In this document: positions 25,888 to 35,183 of the stretch, in pieces
How the letters are laid out: each line of letters starts with the position of its first letter
How positions within the stretch are numbered: position 1 is the first letter of the stretch
Assembly: GCA_028285495.1 (NCBI GenBank)
Contig: JANQPB010000044.1
Location: 372,001 to 436,000 of the forward strand
Direction: 5' to 3'
From: Acidimicrobiales bacterium
Lineage (GTDB): Bacteria > Actinomycetota > Acidimicrobiia > Acidimicrobiales > SZUA-35
Length of the DNA: 64,000 nucleotides
Position numbers and translations under genes: made by a program
Notes under the pieces: model-generated
What the model saw: only the letters and a program-made list of their open reading frames with translations
Database searches by the model: none
Told to the model about the DNA's origin: nothing

Positions 25888-28335
25888 TCACTCAAGGACG
25901 TCGGCCACCAGCAGATCGATCCAGTCCTGCTCGGAGCGCCCCAGCACGTCCCGGATCACGTGCTCGTTGTGCTCACCGAGCATCGGCGCCCGGACCAGCC
26001 GATGCTCCGAGCCTCGCCAGCGGGCCATCTCCCGATCGATCGGGATGTCGACGTCTGGGGCGATCGGCTGGTGCACGATCTGGTAGTGGTGGCGGAGCTG
26101 GGGGTCGCGGTCGTAGGTGTCGGCCAGGTGCTCGACCGGGGCCGCGGCGACACCGACCACCTGGCAGCGCTCGGCGCACGCCCACTTGTCCTGGGTGGCG
26201 GTCCAGGCCCGCACGTTGGCGTCGACGGCGTCCTCGTGCTTCTTGCGGGCGGCGTGGGTGGCGAAGTCGTCGTCGTCGGCCAGGTCGAGCCGGCCCATCG
26301 CTCCGCAGAGGGCCCGCCACTGCTCGTCGTCGGCGACGGCGATGGCCACCCACTCGTCAGGTGAGTCGCTCGACGGTCTGGCCGGGTAGACGCCGTGGGG
26401 GCAGTGGTTCAGACTTCGGTTGTTCGGCCTCGGCGGCTGGCGACCGGTCGACGAGTACCACATCCACTCGGTGCCGAGCAGGCCGACGACGCCGGCGAGC
26501 TGGGCCAGGTGGATCTCCTGGCCCCGACCGGTCCGGTCGCGCTGGCGGAGGGCGGCGAGGGCGGTCGAGACCAGCAGGTGGGGCGACGTGAAGTCGGGAT
26601 AGGCGATGCCGATCCCCCGGGGCCGCTCGCCCTCGAAGCCGGTCAACAGGTTGAACCCGGAGGCCGCCATCAGGATGTTGCCCATGCTCGAGCGAACCGC
26701 CCACGGCCCCTTCCGGTGGGCGCCGGGCATGTTGAGCAGGACGATGTCGTCCTTCAGCTCTCGGATGGCCTCGAAGCCGAGACCCATGCGGTCCATGGCC
26801 CCGGGTCGGAAGTTGTTGACGACGAGATCGGCGGTGCCGATCAGCTCCCGGACGAGGTCCATGCCCCGGTCGGTGGTGAGGTCGACGGTGAGCGACTTCT
26901 TGCCGGCGTTGACCGAGTTGTAGAGGCCGCCGAGGTCGGGATCGGGCTTGCCGTCCGGGCCGTGCTGCTGGCGCATCGAGTCTGGCTTGCGGCTCGACTC
27001 GACGCGAACGACCTCGGCCCCGAAGCTGGCCAGCAGCCGGGTGCCGATCGGGGCCGCCAGCACCCAGCCGAAGTCGACCACCCGGATGCCGTCGAGTGCT
27101 CTGGCCGGGTCCGGGGTGGGGCTGAAGAGCGGCCGGGTCTCGGCCGCCGGCGGCCGGGCCGGGAGCTCGTCGAGCAGGTGTTGGTGCTGGCCGAGCGTCG
27201 GGGCGGGGGCGATCGCAACCGGTTCGGCCAGGGCGTCGACCGGGGAGCGGACGAAGCCGAGCTCACGACCGACGCCATCGGCCGCCACCGTGAGGAACTG
27301 GTCGTTGGCGGTGAACTGCTCGTGGTCGGCCAGGTCGTCGAAGTCGAGCACCGGCAGGCAGACGATGTCGGCGGCCAGGGCGCCGGCGGCGAACTCGTCG
27401 CGGCCGAGCCGCTCGGCCAGGGCCAGGGTGGCGGCGACGACGGGGTTGCCCTGCCGTGGCGCGGTCAGCAGTGACCACTGCCAGTCGTCCGAGGTCATCC
27501 CGTGGTCGATACCGACCTCGTCGCACCACTGGAGGAAGCGGTCGAACCGGTCGGGTCGGACCAGCAGCCCGACGTAGCCGCCGTCGGCGCACTTCAGCGC
27601 AGCCGAGAGGCCGGGACGGCGGGGGATGCGGTCGAACCAGGTCCAGTTGGTCGGCGTGGCGGTCTGCATGACCGCCATCGACGCCGCCTCCTGCAGCGAG
27701 ATGTCGACGTGCACGCCGTCGAAGTGGGGATCCCGCTCGGCGTTGGTCAGGGCGATCAGGGCGGCCGACAGGGCCCCGAGGCCGGCCATGGCGTAGGCCG
27801 GCGTGGCCCCGCCGTGGACCGGCGTGCCCTTCGGCTCGCCCGAGACCCAGACCAGACCGCCGGCGGCACAGGCGGTGAGGTCGGTGGCCGTCCGGTGACG
27901 CCACGGGCTGTCGAGGCCGTGGGGGGTCACCGAGATCTGGATGAGGCCGGGCGATCGAGCGACGAGGGTGGCGTGATCGAGCCCGAGGTCGTCGAGCCGA
28001 CCGGGGCGCGCGGTGTCGATCACGATCTGGGCGGTGGCCACCAGGTCGAGGAACCGGGCCCGGTCGGCCTCGGCGTCGAGGTCGAGCACGACCGAGCGCT
28101 TGTTGGCGTCGAAGTAGAGGTGGTGGAAGGAGCGCTCGGCGTCGATGCGGCCGTCGAGGTGCGGGGCGAGGCGGCGGATCGGGTTGCCCGCGGGGGGCTC
28201 GACCAGGATGACCTCGGCCCCGAGATCGGCCAGCAGGCGACCGGCGAACGCAGCCGAGCGGTCGGCGAGGTCGAGGACCCGGACGCCGTCGAGGGCGGTC
28301 ACGCCGGTGGCGGTGGCGTCGGCGCCGTCGGTCAC
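25888..28335 (-). CDS. Double-length class III CoA-transferase (CaiB/BaiF family)
   Basis: 815 residues, twice the family norm: an N-terminal CaiB/BaiF domain (L-D-G-V-R-V-L-D-L, L-L-A-D-L-G-A-E-V-I-L-V-E) and a second one starting near residue 410 (L-D-G-I-R-V-V-D-F, L-L-A-S-F-G-A-E-V-V-R-V-E). Class III CoA-transferases work as intertwined dimers, so the fusion may form a pseudo-dimer. It would move CoA from a donor acyl-CoA to an organic acid. Start ATG overlaps the MaoC-like stop by four bases. The acceptor acid is unknown. Confidence 0.9.
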   Translation of the reverse strand: MTDGADATATGVTALDGVRVLDLADRSAAFAGRLLADLGAEVILVEPPAGNPIRRLAPHLDGRIDAERSFHHLYFDANKRSVVLDLDAEADRARFLDLVATAQIVIDTARPGRLDDLGLDHATLVARSPGLIQISVTPHGLDSPWRHRTATDLTACAAGGLVWVSGEPKGTPVHGGATPAYAMAGLGALSAALIALTNAERDPHFDGVHVDISLQEAASMAVMQTATPTNWTWFDRIPRRPGLSAALKCADGGYVGLLVRPDRFDRFLQWCDEVGIDHGMTSDDWQWSLLTAPRQGNPVVAATLALAERLGRDEFAAGALAADIVCLPVLDFDDLADHEQFTANDQFLTVAADGVGRELGFVRSPVDALAEPVAIAPAPTLGQHQHLLDELPARPPAAETRPLFSPTPDPARALDGIRVVDFGWVLAAPIGTRLLASFGAEVVRVESSRKPDSMRQQHGPDGKPDPDLGGLYNSVNAGKKSLTVDLTTDRGMDLVRELIGTADLVVNNFRPGAMDRMGLGFEAIRELKDDIVLLNMPGAHRKGPWAVRSSMGNILMAASGFNLLTGFEGERPRGIGIAYPDFTSPHLLVSTALAALRQRDRTGRGQEIHLAQLAGVVGLLGTEWMWYSSTGRQPPRPNNRSLNHCPHGVYPARPSSDSPDEWVAIAVADDEQWRALCGAMGRLDLADDDDFATHAARKKHEDAVDANVRAWTATQDKWACAERCQVVGVAAAPVEHLADTYDRDPQLRHHYQIVHQPIAPDVDIPIDREMARWRGSEHRLVRAPMLGEHNEHVIRDVLGRSEQDWIDLLVADVLE

Positions 28336-29279
28336 GGCGTCGGGACGGGCACGGTCACGGTCCCCGTCATGGCCACGGGGCCGGAGGCCAGCGCAACCTC
28401 CAGGTCGACGACGAGCAGCCCGTCGTCGACGGAGGCGACGACGGCGGTCGGGACGATGGCGTCATCGGCCTCGGTCGGCGCCTTCCAGCGGACGTCGAAC
28501 GCCGCCCCGTGGCTCAGCGACTCCGGCCCAAACGCCGCCAGCAGCGGCTCGATGGCAAACGACAGCACGTGCGACCCACCGGCGATCGGCTTGGCCAACC
28601 CGGCCCGGCGGGCCTCCTCGATGTCGGAGTGGATCGGGTTGTCGGGGTTGTCGGTGTCGCGGGCGGCCATCATCGCCAGGCTGACCACCAGCTCGTCGCC
28701 GCCGAAGGTGTCGCCGGGCGCCACCGCACCGAGCCGGTCGAGGTGCGGGTTCGCCGCCGCGGCCTCGCGGTCGGGGCCTCGGACCTCGACGGCGTCGGCC
28801 GGCTGGCCCTCGACGGCGTCGGCCAGGCCGGGCTCGGGCCGGTACGACAGCAGGCCGGTGGTCACGTTGGCGGCGACGGCTCGACCGGCGGCGTCGACCG
28901 TGCGGGACACCGTCGTGCCGTAGCGGCGGCCCTTGCGGACGTGGCGGCCGACCGCCTCGCCATCGACCACGAACGCCTCGGCGGTCGACATCGGTCGGTG
29001 CACGGTGAACCGCTCCCGGACCCAGACCCCACCGGACACGCCGGCCGCCCCCTTCCGCTGCTCGCCGGCGGTGCCGGGCGGGCGGGACGGGCGGGGCTGG
29101 TTGGCCAGCAGGAACAGGGTCAGCCCGCAGATCAGGTCGGGTGGGACCAGCCCCGCGTCGACCATCGACCGGGTGGCGGGACCGTGGTCCCCCATCCCCC
29201 GGGCCGCTCCGTCGATCTTGGCCGCCCGCATCGGGCCGGTGACCGGTTGCAGCGATTGGGGCCAGCCGGATGACGTCAT
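28332..29279 (-). CDS. MaoC-like hot-dog dehydratase/hydratase (double-domain)
   Basis: 315 residues from ATG 29279, which is preceded by a TAGCCT box six bases away (leaderless). The C-terminal half has the R-hydratase-like motif N-P-I-H-S-D followed by A-R-R-A-G-L-A-K-P-I-A-G-G. The N-terminal half is a diverged hot-dog domain (FAS1-like dehydratase type). Expected to hydrate an enoyl-CoA or dehydrate a hydroxyacyl-CoA. First gene of the operon that continues with the CoA-transferase; the CoA chemistry is consistent. Confidence 0.82.
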   Translation of the reverse strand: MTSSGWPQSLQPVTGPMRAAKIDGAARGMGDHGPATRSMVDAGLVPPDLICGLTLFLLANQPRPSRPPGTAGEQRKGAAGVSGGVWVRERFTVHRPMSTAEAFVVDGEAVGRHVRKGRRYGTTVSRTVDAAGRAVAANVTTGLLSYRPEPGLADAVEGQPADAVEVRGPDREAAAANPHLDRLGAVAPGDTFGGDELVVSLAMMAARDTDNPDNPIHSDIEEARRAGLAKPIAGGSHVLSFAIEPLLAAFGPESLSHGAAFDVRWKAPTEADDAIVPTAVVASVDDGLLVVDLEVALASGPVAMTGTVTVPVPTP

Positions 29280-29285
29280 GGCCCG

Positions 29286-29291
29286 AGGCTA
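29286..29291 (-). promoter_or_regulatory. -10 box (TAGCCT) of the MaoC/CaiB operon
   Basis: TAGCCT on the minus strand, six bases before the ATG at 29279, with no ribosome site between. Expected to give a leaderless message. Confidence 0.5.
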
Positions 29292-29362
29292 CGCCAGCGG
29301 CACCGACCGCTTCGACTCCGCCACCGGTCGCTACCGTTGGTGGACGGACGGACGGAGGTGTG

Positions 29363-30040
29363 ATGGAGGTCGATCGTCAGGTCACGACGGTCCGGGCCGC
29401 GCTCGAGGCCGTCGCCGACCCCGACCGGGTCGAGTCGATGACCCGCTACATGCGCGATCAGTTCCCCTTCCTCGGGGTCGCCTCACCCGAGCTGCGCCAG
29501 GCGATCAAGCCGCTGCTGGCCGAGGCCAGAACGATGGCCGGCGACGACCTGGTCGCCCTCGCCGACCGGCTGTGGGCACAGCCGGAGCGGGAGTTCCAGT
29601 ACGTCGCGACGCTGGTGCTTCGGCGGGCGATCACCGCCCTGGAGGCCCACCACCTGGACGACCTGGAGGCGCTGATCACCACGAAGTCGTGGTGGGACAC
29701 CGTCGACTCGCTGGCCGCCTGGAGCGTCGGGCCCCTGGTCCGGGCCAACCCTGAGCTGACGGCGACGATGGACGACTGGATCGACCACGACGACATCTGG
29801 CTGGCCCGGACGGCGATCCTGCACCAGCTGTCGTACAAGGGCGCCACCGACCCCGACCGGCTCTTCCTCTACGCCGAGCGGCGGGCCGCCGACACCGAGT
29901 TCTTCATCCGCAAGGCCATCGGCTGGGCGCTGCGTCAGTACGCCCGCCAGGAGCCGGACCGGGTCCGCAGCTTCGTCGAGGCCAACCGGGACCGGCTCTC
30001 GGGCCTCACCGTCCGCGAGGCGACCAAGCACCTGGACTGA
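29363..30040 (+). CDS. DNA alkylation repair protein, AlkD-like
   Basis: 225 residues, ATG 29363 after GGAGG and a TACCGT box at 29332-29337. All-helical HEAT-repeat protein with Y-M-R-D-Q-F-P-F-L-G-V near the N-terminus, W-W-D-T-V-D-S-L-A in the middle and F-F-I-R-K-A-I-G-W-A-L-R-Q-Y towards the C-terminus, all typical of AlkD. AlkD glycosylases remove N3- and N7-alkylated purines without base flipping. It stands alone between a divergent catabolic operon and a convergent secreted-protein gene. Confidence 0.92.
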   Translation: MEVDRQVTTVRAALEAVADPDRVESMTRYMRDQFPFLGVASPELRQAIKPLLAEARTMAGDDLVALADRLWAQPEREFQYVATLVLRRAITALEAHHLDDLEALITTKSWWDTVDSLAAWSVGPLVRANPELTATMDDWIDHDDIWLARTAILHQLSYKGATDPDRLFLYAERRAADTEFFIRKAIGWALRQYARQEPDRVRSFVEANRDRLSGLTVREATKHLD

Positions 30041-30081
30041 CCGCCGGGGCGACGTCGTGCGTCGGCCGGCCAGGCCGATGC

Positions 30082-31053
30082 TCAGCCCGTGTAGTCGGGC
30101 TGGGCCTGGACGGCGCTGGCGGCCGGGGTCTGGGGCAGGCCCCGGAAGATCTGCAGGCCGAGCACCTCGGGCACCGGGACGACCGTGGTCGTGACCTGCG
30201 CCGCCCCGGTGGTGGCCGGGGCGGCCGCGGTCGACGGCGGCGGTGCGGTGGTCGTCGGAGCGGCCGTCGTCGGGGGTGCCGTCGTCGGGGGTGCCGTCGT
30301 CGGGGGTGCGGTCGTCGTCGTGTTCTCGATCACCGTCGGCAGCACGGTCGGCTCGGGGCAGCCGTCCTCGTTGAGGCTGAGGCTGGCGTCATCGGAGCCG
30401 GGGCACGGCGCAGGGATCGACGTCGTCGGCACCGTGACCTCGCTTGGGAGGGTGGTCGTCGACGCCTCGGGGCAGTCGGTGGTGGTCGACCCGCCGGAGG
30501 ACGGCGTGCCGGCCGTCGTCGACGACGAGGCCGCGGTCGTCGACGTCGTTGCCCCCGGGTCGGGGCACGAGCTGCCGACGATCACCGGCGCCCCGTCGGT
30601 GCTGCAGTCGACGCTGATCTCGAAGCCCATGCTCGACACCTGATGGGGGCCGAAGCGGAGCTGGACCAGCAGGGTCGGTCCCAAGACGATCTGGGCGGTC
30701 AGATCGCGGTCGCCGTCCGGCTGGGCCTCGATGTCCTCGATCACGGTCTGGGCACCGCTGGCGGTGATGAGGATGTCGTTGCCGGGATGGACCGAGAACT
30801 GGTTCTCGACGTGGACCTCGAGCGTGCAGAGCTGGCCGACCTGATCGGGTTCCACGTCGGCCTCGGCCAGGGTCTGGACCGAGCCCTCCTCGCCGAAGAG
30901 GACGCGCTCGGAGATGATCGAGATGCGCTCGTCGGCGGACGCCGGGAGCACCCCGAGCATGGCAAAGATGAGCACCGTTGCGGAAACGGCGCCGAGGAGG
31001 CGGCGGTGTGCGGCGGGCACGACGTGATGGTAGCGCGGCAGGTCCCGCATCAT
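30082..31053 (-). CDS. Secreted Thr/Pro-rich protein of unknown function
   Basis: 323 residues. Signal peptide at about 1-41 ending P-A-S-A. Residues 42-150 look folded and beta-rich with two Cys; the remainder is Thr/Ser/Pro/Ala-rich with A-P-P-T-T repeats (15-bp DNA repeats near 30260-30310) and further Cys. No family recognised. AAAGGA lies directly before two adjacent ATG codons. It follows the membrane XRE gene by 18 bp in the same direction, so the two are likely one transcript and may act at the envelope together. Confidence 0.75.
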   Translation of the reverse strand: MMRDLPRYHHVVPAAHRRLLGAVSATVLIFAMLGVLPASADERISIISERVLFGEEGSVQTLAEADVEPDQVGQLCTLEVHVENQFSVHPGNDILITASGAQTVIEDIEAQPDGDRDLTAQIVLGPTLLVQLRFGPHQVSSMGFEISVDCSTDGAPVIVGSSCPDPGATTSTTAASSSTTAGTPSSGGSTTTDCPEASTTTLPSEVTVPTTSIPAPCPGSDDASLSLNEDGCPEPTVLPTVIENTTTTAPPTTAPPTTAPPTTAAPTTTAPPPSTAAAPATTGAAQVTTTVVPVPEVLGLQIFRGLPQTPAASAVQAQPDYTG

Positions 31054-31071
31054 TTTCCTTTCAGACTGAGA

Positions 31072-32013
31072 TCAGTCGGTCGCATCTGGTGGCCCCCGAG
31101 GCCGGTTGTCGCCCGCGTCTGGTGGTGTCGGCACCTCGGTCGGGGCCGGGCGCTCGAGGACGAGCGGACGCCCGATCCGGGGCGCCGCAAGCGCATCGGT
31201 GGCCGCCTCGACCGCGGCGTCGCCGGCGGTGCCACGGGCGTCTGGCTCGACCCGGTCGCCCGGGCCGGCGTCGGCCATCCCGGGGTCGGTCGGACCCTCC
31301 CCGAGCGACGGCGCGATGGTGGGATCGGGGACCTCGAGCGGATCGGGGATCTCGCTCGGGTCCCGCTCGATGACCAGCGGTGTGCCGATGTCGATCCGGG
31401 GGTCGATCGCCGGGCCCGGCGACGGCTCGGACGTCGTGCGGTCGGGGATCAACACGATCGCCCCGGCGGCCACGACGAGACCGGTTCCGATGGCGACGGC
31501 GAGCAGGCTCCGGTCGCGCAGGCTCGGGCCAACGGTCTGGCCCATGCGATCGAGCCGGCTGGCGACCTCGGTCCGGCGAAGGGCGAGCGACGCCCGGAGC
31601 AGGTTGAGATCCACCGCCTTGAGGGGGATGTCGGTGCCCGGCTCCAGCTCGAAGTGGCGGTGGACGAGCGACAGGTACTGCAACAGGTTGCGGTCGGCGG
31701 CCGGGATGCTGCGCGGGCGCCGGCTGCGGCGGAGGCGGAGCGAGCCGGCGTCGAGGTCGATCTCGATGGCGGCCCGAGCGAAGCGGCGCGACGGGGGCGG
31801 GATGCGGTAGCGGTCGAGCAGCTCGGCCAGCTCGGCGTCGTCGAGGTCGTGGCGGCCGCACTCGACGGCCTCGATCCGCTCGACGTCGAGCCCGCTGAGG
31901 CGGCTGAGCTCGCCGAGCTCGACCCCGGCGTCGGTGCGGGTGGCGACGAGCAACTCGGCGAGGGACGCGGTCGCCGTCATCGGCACCGCCCCGAGTTCCG
32001 CCATGGTCCGCAT
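31072..32013 (-). CDS. Membrane-anchored XRE-type helix-turn-helix protein
   Basis: 313 residues from ATG 32013; a second ATG nine bases on is possible. The N-terminus holds an HTH of the Cro/CI kind (V-E-L-G-E-L-S-R-L-S-G-L-D-V-E-R-I-E-A-V-E). A mid region with R-R-S-R-R-P-R-S follows, then one membrane helix at about 169-190 (A-V-A-I-G-T-G-L-V-V) and a Pro/Asp-rich outer tail. The layout (cytoplasmic HTH, single helix, extracytoplasmic tail) is like RodZ, but no RodZ-specific signature is certain. Divergent from a lone receiver gene and followed by a secreted protein. Confidence 0.75.
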   Translation of the reverse strand: MRTMAELGAVPMTATASLAELLVATRTDAGVELGELSRLSGLDVERIEAVECGRHDLDDAELAELLDRYRIPPPSRRFARAAIEIDLDAGSLRLRRSRRPRSIPAADRNLLQYLSLVHRHFELEPGTDIPLKAVDLNLLRASLALRRTEVASRLDRMGQTVGPSLRDRSLLAVAIGTGLVVAAGAIVLIPDRTTSEPSPGPAIDPRIDIGTPLVIERDPSEIPDPLEVPDPTIAPSLGEGPTDPGMADAGPGDRVEPDARGTAGDAAVEAATDALAAPRIGRPLVLERPAPTEVPTPPDAGDNRPRGPPDATD

Positions 32014-32134
32014 GGCCTCTTCTTCGGATTGGCGTCCCGGCGGCTTGAGTCGAATCGTCGCCCGACGTTCAGGAAGGGCCCGGGCCAGCCGATGGAGGGC
32101 CAGCAGCTCCGCGCTCGAGACCACAGGAGTGACC

Positions 32135-32569
32135 GTGACCGACCAGCTCACCGCCACCGACATCAGCCGCGTCCTGGTGGCCGAGGACGATCCGCACGAC
32201 CAGATGCTGTTCATCATGGCCGCCGAGGACGCCAACGCCGCGCTGAAGCTCGAGTTCATGCCGAACGGTGAGGAGCTCGTCACCGAGCTCCGTCGGATGG
32301 CCTCCGACGACGCCCTGCCGACCATGGCGGTGCTCGACATGCGCATGCCTCGCATGAGCGGCCACGAGGTGCTCGACATCCTGAACGAGGATCCGCGGAT
32401 CTGCCCGGCCGAGGTCGGCGTGTTCAGCACCTCGCACCGCGAGCAGGACGTGCAGACCAGCCTCGACAAGGGTGCGGCCTGGCACGAGGTGAAGCCGAGC
32501 AAGTTCGAGGAGCTCGTCGCCTTCATCCGCCGGATCGACGAGCGCTGCCAGGAGCTGCGCCAGCACTAG
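32135..32569 (+). CDS. Stand-alone receiver-domain response regulator (Rcp1-like)
   Basis: 144 residues from GTG 32135, six bases after ACAGGAG; a GTG at 32129 overlaps that site and is less likely. Receiver landmarks: A-E-D-D-P-H-D-Q, phospho-acceptor Asp in V-L-D-M-R-M-P-R-M, Thr/Ser in V-F-S-T-S-H-R-E, and Lys in V-K-P-S-K-F. No output domain. Long spacing before the Asp is typical of the Rcp1 subgroup that serves phytochrome-type kinases. Two receiver-kinase genes follow on the opposite strand, probable phospho-partners. Confidence 0.9.
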   Translation: MTDQLTATDISRVLVAEDDPHDQMLFIMAAEDANAALKLEFMPNGEELVTELRRMASDDALPTMAVLDMRMPRMSGHEVLDILNEDPRICPAEVGVFSTSHREQDVQTSLDKGAAWHEVKPSKFEELVAFIRRIDERCQELRQH

Positions 32570-32639
32570 CGGGTTGCTCGACGTCGGGCTGCTCGACGTC
32601 CTGGCCGATCGCTCCGGCCAGCCCGATCGATCCGACTCG

Positions 32640-33794
32640 TCAGCCGAGGTCGGGGCTGGGGAGGCACAGCCGGAAGGCGGCACCCTCGCCTGACGGCGGC
32701 TCGGCGGCGACGAGCGTCCCCGCGTGCAGGTCGGCGACACGGCGGCAGAACGCCAGGCCGAAGCCGAAGCCGTCCGACTGGCCGCTGTCGAGGCGCTCGA
32801 ACAGGTCGAACACCCGCTCCCGGAACTCGGGCTCGATCCCGAGGCCGTTGTCGGCGATCGTCAGCTCGACCGTCTCCCCCCGCTGGACCAGCGAGAACGT
32901 GATCTCGGGTCGGCGATCGGGGTGCCGGTACTTCAGGCTGTTGTGGACCATGTTGAGGACCAGTTCCTGGAACAGGATCGGGTCGGCGGCGATCGTGCCG
33001 TCGTGCAGGACCTCGAGCGTGGCCTCGGCCTTCTCCAGGTCGGCCAGCACGTAGACGCCGATCGCCTCGATCACGTCGGACAGCTGCATGATCGTGAGGT
33101 CGAGGGTCTCGTTGCGGAGCGTCGACATGCGCAGGAGGCGCTCGATGAGCGACTCGATGCGCTCGAGGCTGCTCTCGAGGTACGACGTCATCGGGATCGG
33201 GTCGGCGCCCATGATGATGGCGGCCTTCAGCCGATCGGCGAACAGGCGAGCGGTCCTGACCGGGGCCCGCAGGTCGTGGGCCACGATCCCCGCGTACTGG
33301 TCGAGCTCGCCGTTGACCTCCTGCAGCTCGGCCGCGATGCGCCGGATCTGACCGTCGGCGAAGGAGCGGGCCAGGGCGTAGCGGAGGGCCCGGGCCAGCG
33401 ACTCGGCGACGAGGGAGTCCTTGACCAGGTAGTCCTGGGCGCCGCTTCGCAGCGCCAGGACCGGGATCGTCGGGTCGTCGTTGCCGGTCAGCACCACGAC
33501 AGGAGCCTGCCCGGCCGAGCTGACCACCCGCTCGACCACCTCGATGCCATCGGCATCCGGCAGTCCGAGATCGCAGAACACCACGTCTGGCTGCGACCGC
33601 CGGAGGGCGCGCTCGAGCTGGAGCAGCTCGGGGAAGACCGAGATGCGGACGTCGGCCGTCCAGGCCTGGCGCAGCTTGCGGCACAACAGCTCCGCGTCCT
33701 GGGCGTCGTCTTCGAGGACGGCGACGTCGAGCGATGGGGTGGCCGTCTCCGCACCGAGGACCAGTTCACCCCCGACGTGATCCAGAAATGTCAT
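32640..33794 (-). CDS. Receiver-histidine kinase fusion (paralogue 1)
   Basis: 384 residues, ATG 33794. N-terminal receiver with E-D-D (28-30), D75 in F-C-D-L-G-L-P-D and K125; then a coiled linker and a kinase core with H173 in V-A-H-D-L-R-A-P. ATPase motifs are N-M-V-H-N-S-L-K-Y, D-N-G-L-G-I and G-F-G-F-G-L-A-F-C. No membrane segment, so it is cytoplasmic. The receiver in front of the kinase is the reverse of most hybrid kinases and implies phosphorylation controls the kinase. Closely similar in layout to the next gene. Confidence 0.92.
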   Translation of the reverse strand: MTFLDHVGGELVLGAETATPSLDVAVLEDDAQDAELLCRKLRQAWTADVRISVFPELLQLERALRRSQPDVVFCDLGLPDADGIEVVERVVSSAGQAPVVVLTGNDDPTIPVLALRSGAQDYLVKDSLVAESLARALRYALARSFADGQIRRIAAELQEVNGELDQYAGIVAHDLRAPVRTARLFADRLKAAIIMGADPIPMTSYLESSLERIESLIERLLRMSTLRNETLDLTIMQLSDVIEAIGVYVLADLEKAEATLEVLHDGTIAADPILFQELVLNMVHNSLKYRHPDRRPEITFSLVQRGETVELTIADNGLGIEPEFRERVFDLFERLDSGQSDGFGFGLAFCRRVADLHAGTLVAAEPPSGEGAAFRLCLPSPDLG

Positions 33795-33911
33795 CGACGC
33801 AGACCCCTTCCAGTCATGCGGTACCCATCGGCCGCAAGCTCACGGTCTGTACGCTTTGGGCGGTCGAACCAGCGGTTGCCGCCCGGCCGTGGCCGGCGAC
33901 CGGTGAGGCGG

Positions 33912-35075
33912 TCAGGCGGCCGCCGGCAGTCGAATGCGGCTCTCCAGCCCCGGCCCGTCGGCCGGTGCGCCGAGGGCGATCGTGCCCCGGTGGAGCTCGA
34001 CGATGCGGCGGGCGAGGGCCAGCCCGAAGCCGAGACCGTCCCGGGACGGGTCGACGCGCTCGAACAGGCGGAAGACCCGCTCCCGGTACTCGGGTGCGAG
34101 GCCGACGCCGTTGTCGCCGATCGTGATCGAGCTCGTCGAGCCGAGGGCCTCGGTTGCGATCCTGACGACGAGCGGTCGATCGGGCGAGCGGAACCGGATG
34201 CAGTTCTGGACCAGCTCCCGGAGCAGCGCCCGCAGCAGGGCCGGGTCGGCCCGGACCACGCCGTCCCGGACGACCTCGACCCGCGCCTGGCCGAGATCGG
34301 GGTCGGCGAGGAGGTCGGCGGTGGCGTCGGACACCGCGGCCGAGAGCTGCTCGTCGACCGGATGGAGGTCACCGTCGCGGAGGGTGGCCAGCCGTAGGAG
34401 CCGCTCGATCATCGCCTCCATGCGGTCGAGGCTGGCGTCGAGCGCCGCGGCCACCGGCCGGGCGCCGTCGCCCGGATCGGTGAGAGCGACGAGCCGGTCG
34501 GCGAACAACCGACCGGTCCGCAGCGGGGCCCGGAGATCGTGGGCCATGATCCCGAGACACTCCTCGAGGTCGGCGTTGGCCACCTTCAGCTCGAAGGCGA
34601 GCTGGCGGACGGCCTCGTCGGAGCGGGACCGGGCCATCGAGTAGCGGAGCGTGCGTCCGAGCAGCTCGGCGTCGTAGGCCCCCTTGAACAGGTAGTCCTG
34701 GGCCCCGGCCTCGAGCGCCAAGACCGGGAACGCGGGATCGTCCGACCTGGTGAGGACGACGACCGGGGTCGGGCCGGCGAAGGCGACGACACGGCGAAGG
34801 AGATCGATGCCGTAGCCGTCGGCCACGGCCAGGTCGCAGAAGATGACGTCGGGATGGAGCCGGCGCAGCCCGTTCTCGAGGTCGGCCAGCCGATCGAAGG
34901 CGCGGACGTCGACGCCGGACGGCCAGGCCGCCGACAGCCCCCGGGTGATGGCCATGACGTCGACCTCGTCGTCCTCCAGGAGGGCGACGCGCAGGCTCGT
35001 GTCGTCGACCGGGAGGGCGCGCGACACCTGGGCCTCGAGGTCGGGAACTGCGCCGGCTGGATCTGCAATGGCCAT
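33912..35075 (-). CDS. Receiver-histidine kinase fusion (paralogue 2)
   Basis: 387 residues, ATG 35075. Same plan as its neighbour: E-D-D (34-36), D81 in F-C-D-L-A-V-A-D, K131, then H179 in M-A-H-D-L-R-A-P, E-L-V-Q-N-C-I-R-F, D-N-G-V-G-L and G-L-G-F-G-L-A-L-A. The phospho-Asp loop lacks the usual Pro (A-V-A-D-G), so receiver dynamics may differ. Tandem duplicates 117 bp apart. Both carry CGGTCTGTA in the upstream DNA (33843-33851 and 35081-35089), a possible shared control element. Confidence 0.92.
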   Translation of the reverse strand: MAIADPAGAVPDLEAQVSRALPVDDTSLRVALLEDDEVDVMAITRGLSAAWPSGVDVRAFDRLADLENGLRRLHPDVIFCDLAVADGYGIDLLRRVVAFAGPTPVVVLTRSDDPAFPVLALEAGAQDYLFKGAYDAELLGRTLRYSMARSRSDEAVRQLAFELKVANADLEECLGIMAHDLRAPLRTGRLFADRLVALTDPGDGARPVAAALDASLDRMEAMIERLLRLATLRDGDLHPVDEQLSAAVSDATADLLADPDLGQARVEVVRDGVVRADPALLRALLRELVQNCIRFRSPDRPLVVRIATEALGSTSSITIGDNGVGLAPEYRERVFRLFERVDPSRDGLGFGLALARRIVELHRGTIALGAPADGPGLESRIRLPAAA

Positions 35076-35183
35076 AGTCCCGGTCTGTATCGGACCGACC
35101 CCTCGTGGGCTGTAGTGCCCAGTTGCCGGGCGTCGGACCCAGGGCGGCGTACCCAGGCGATGGCCGGGTCGGGCGTGGTCCGC

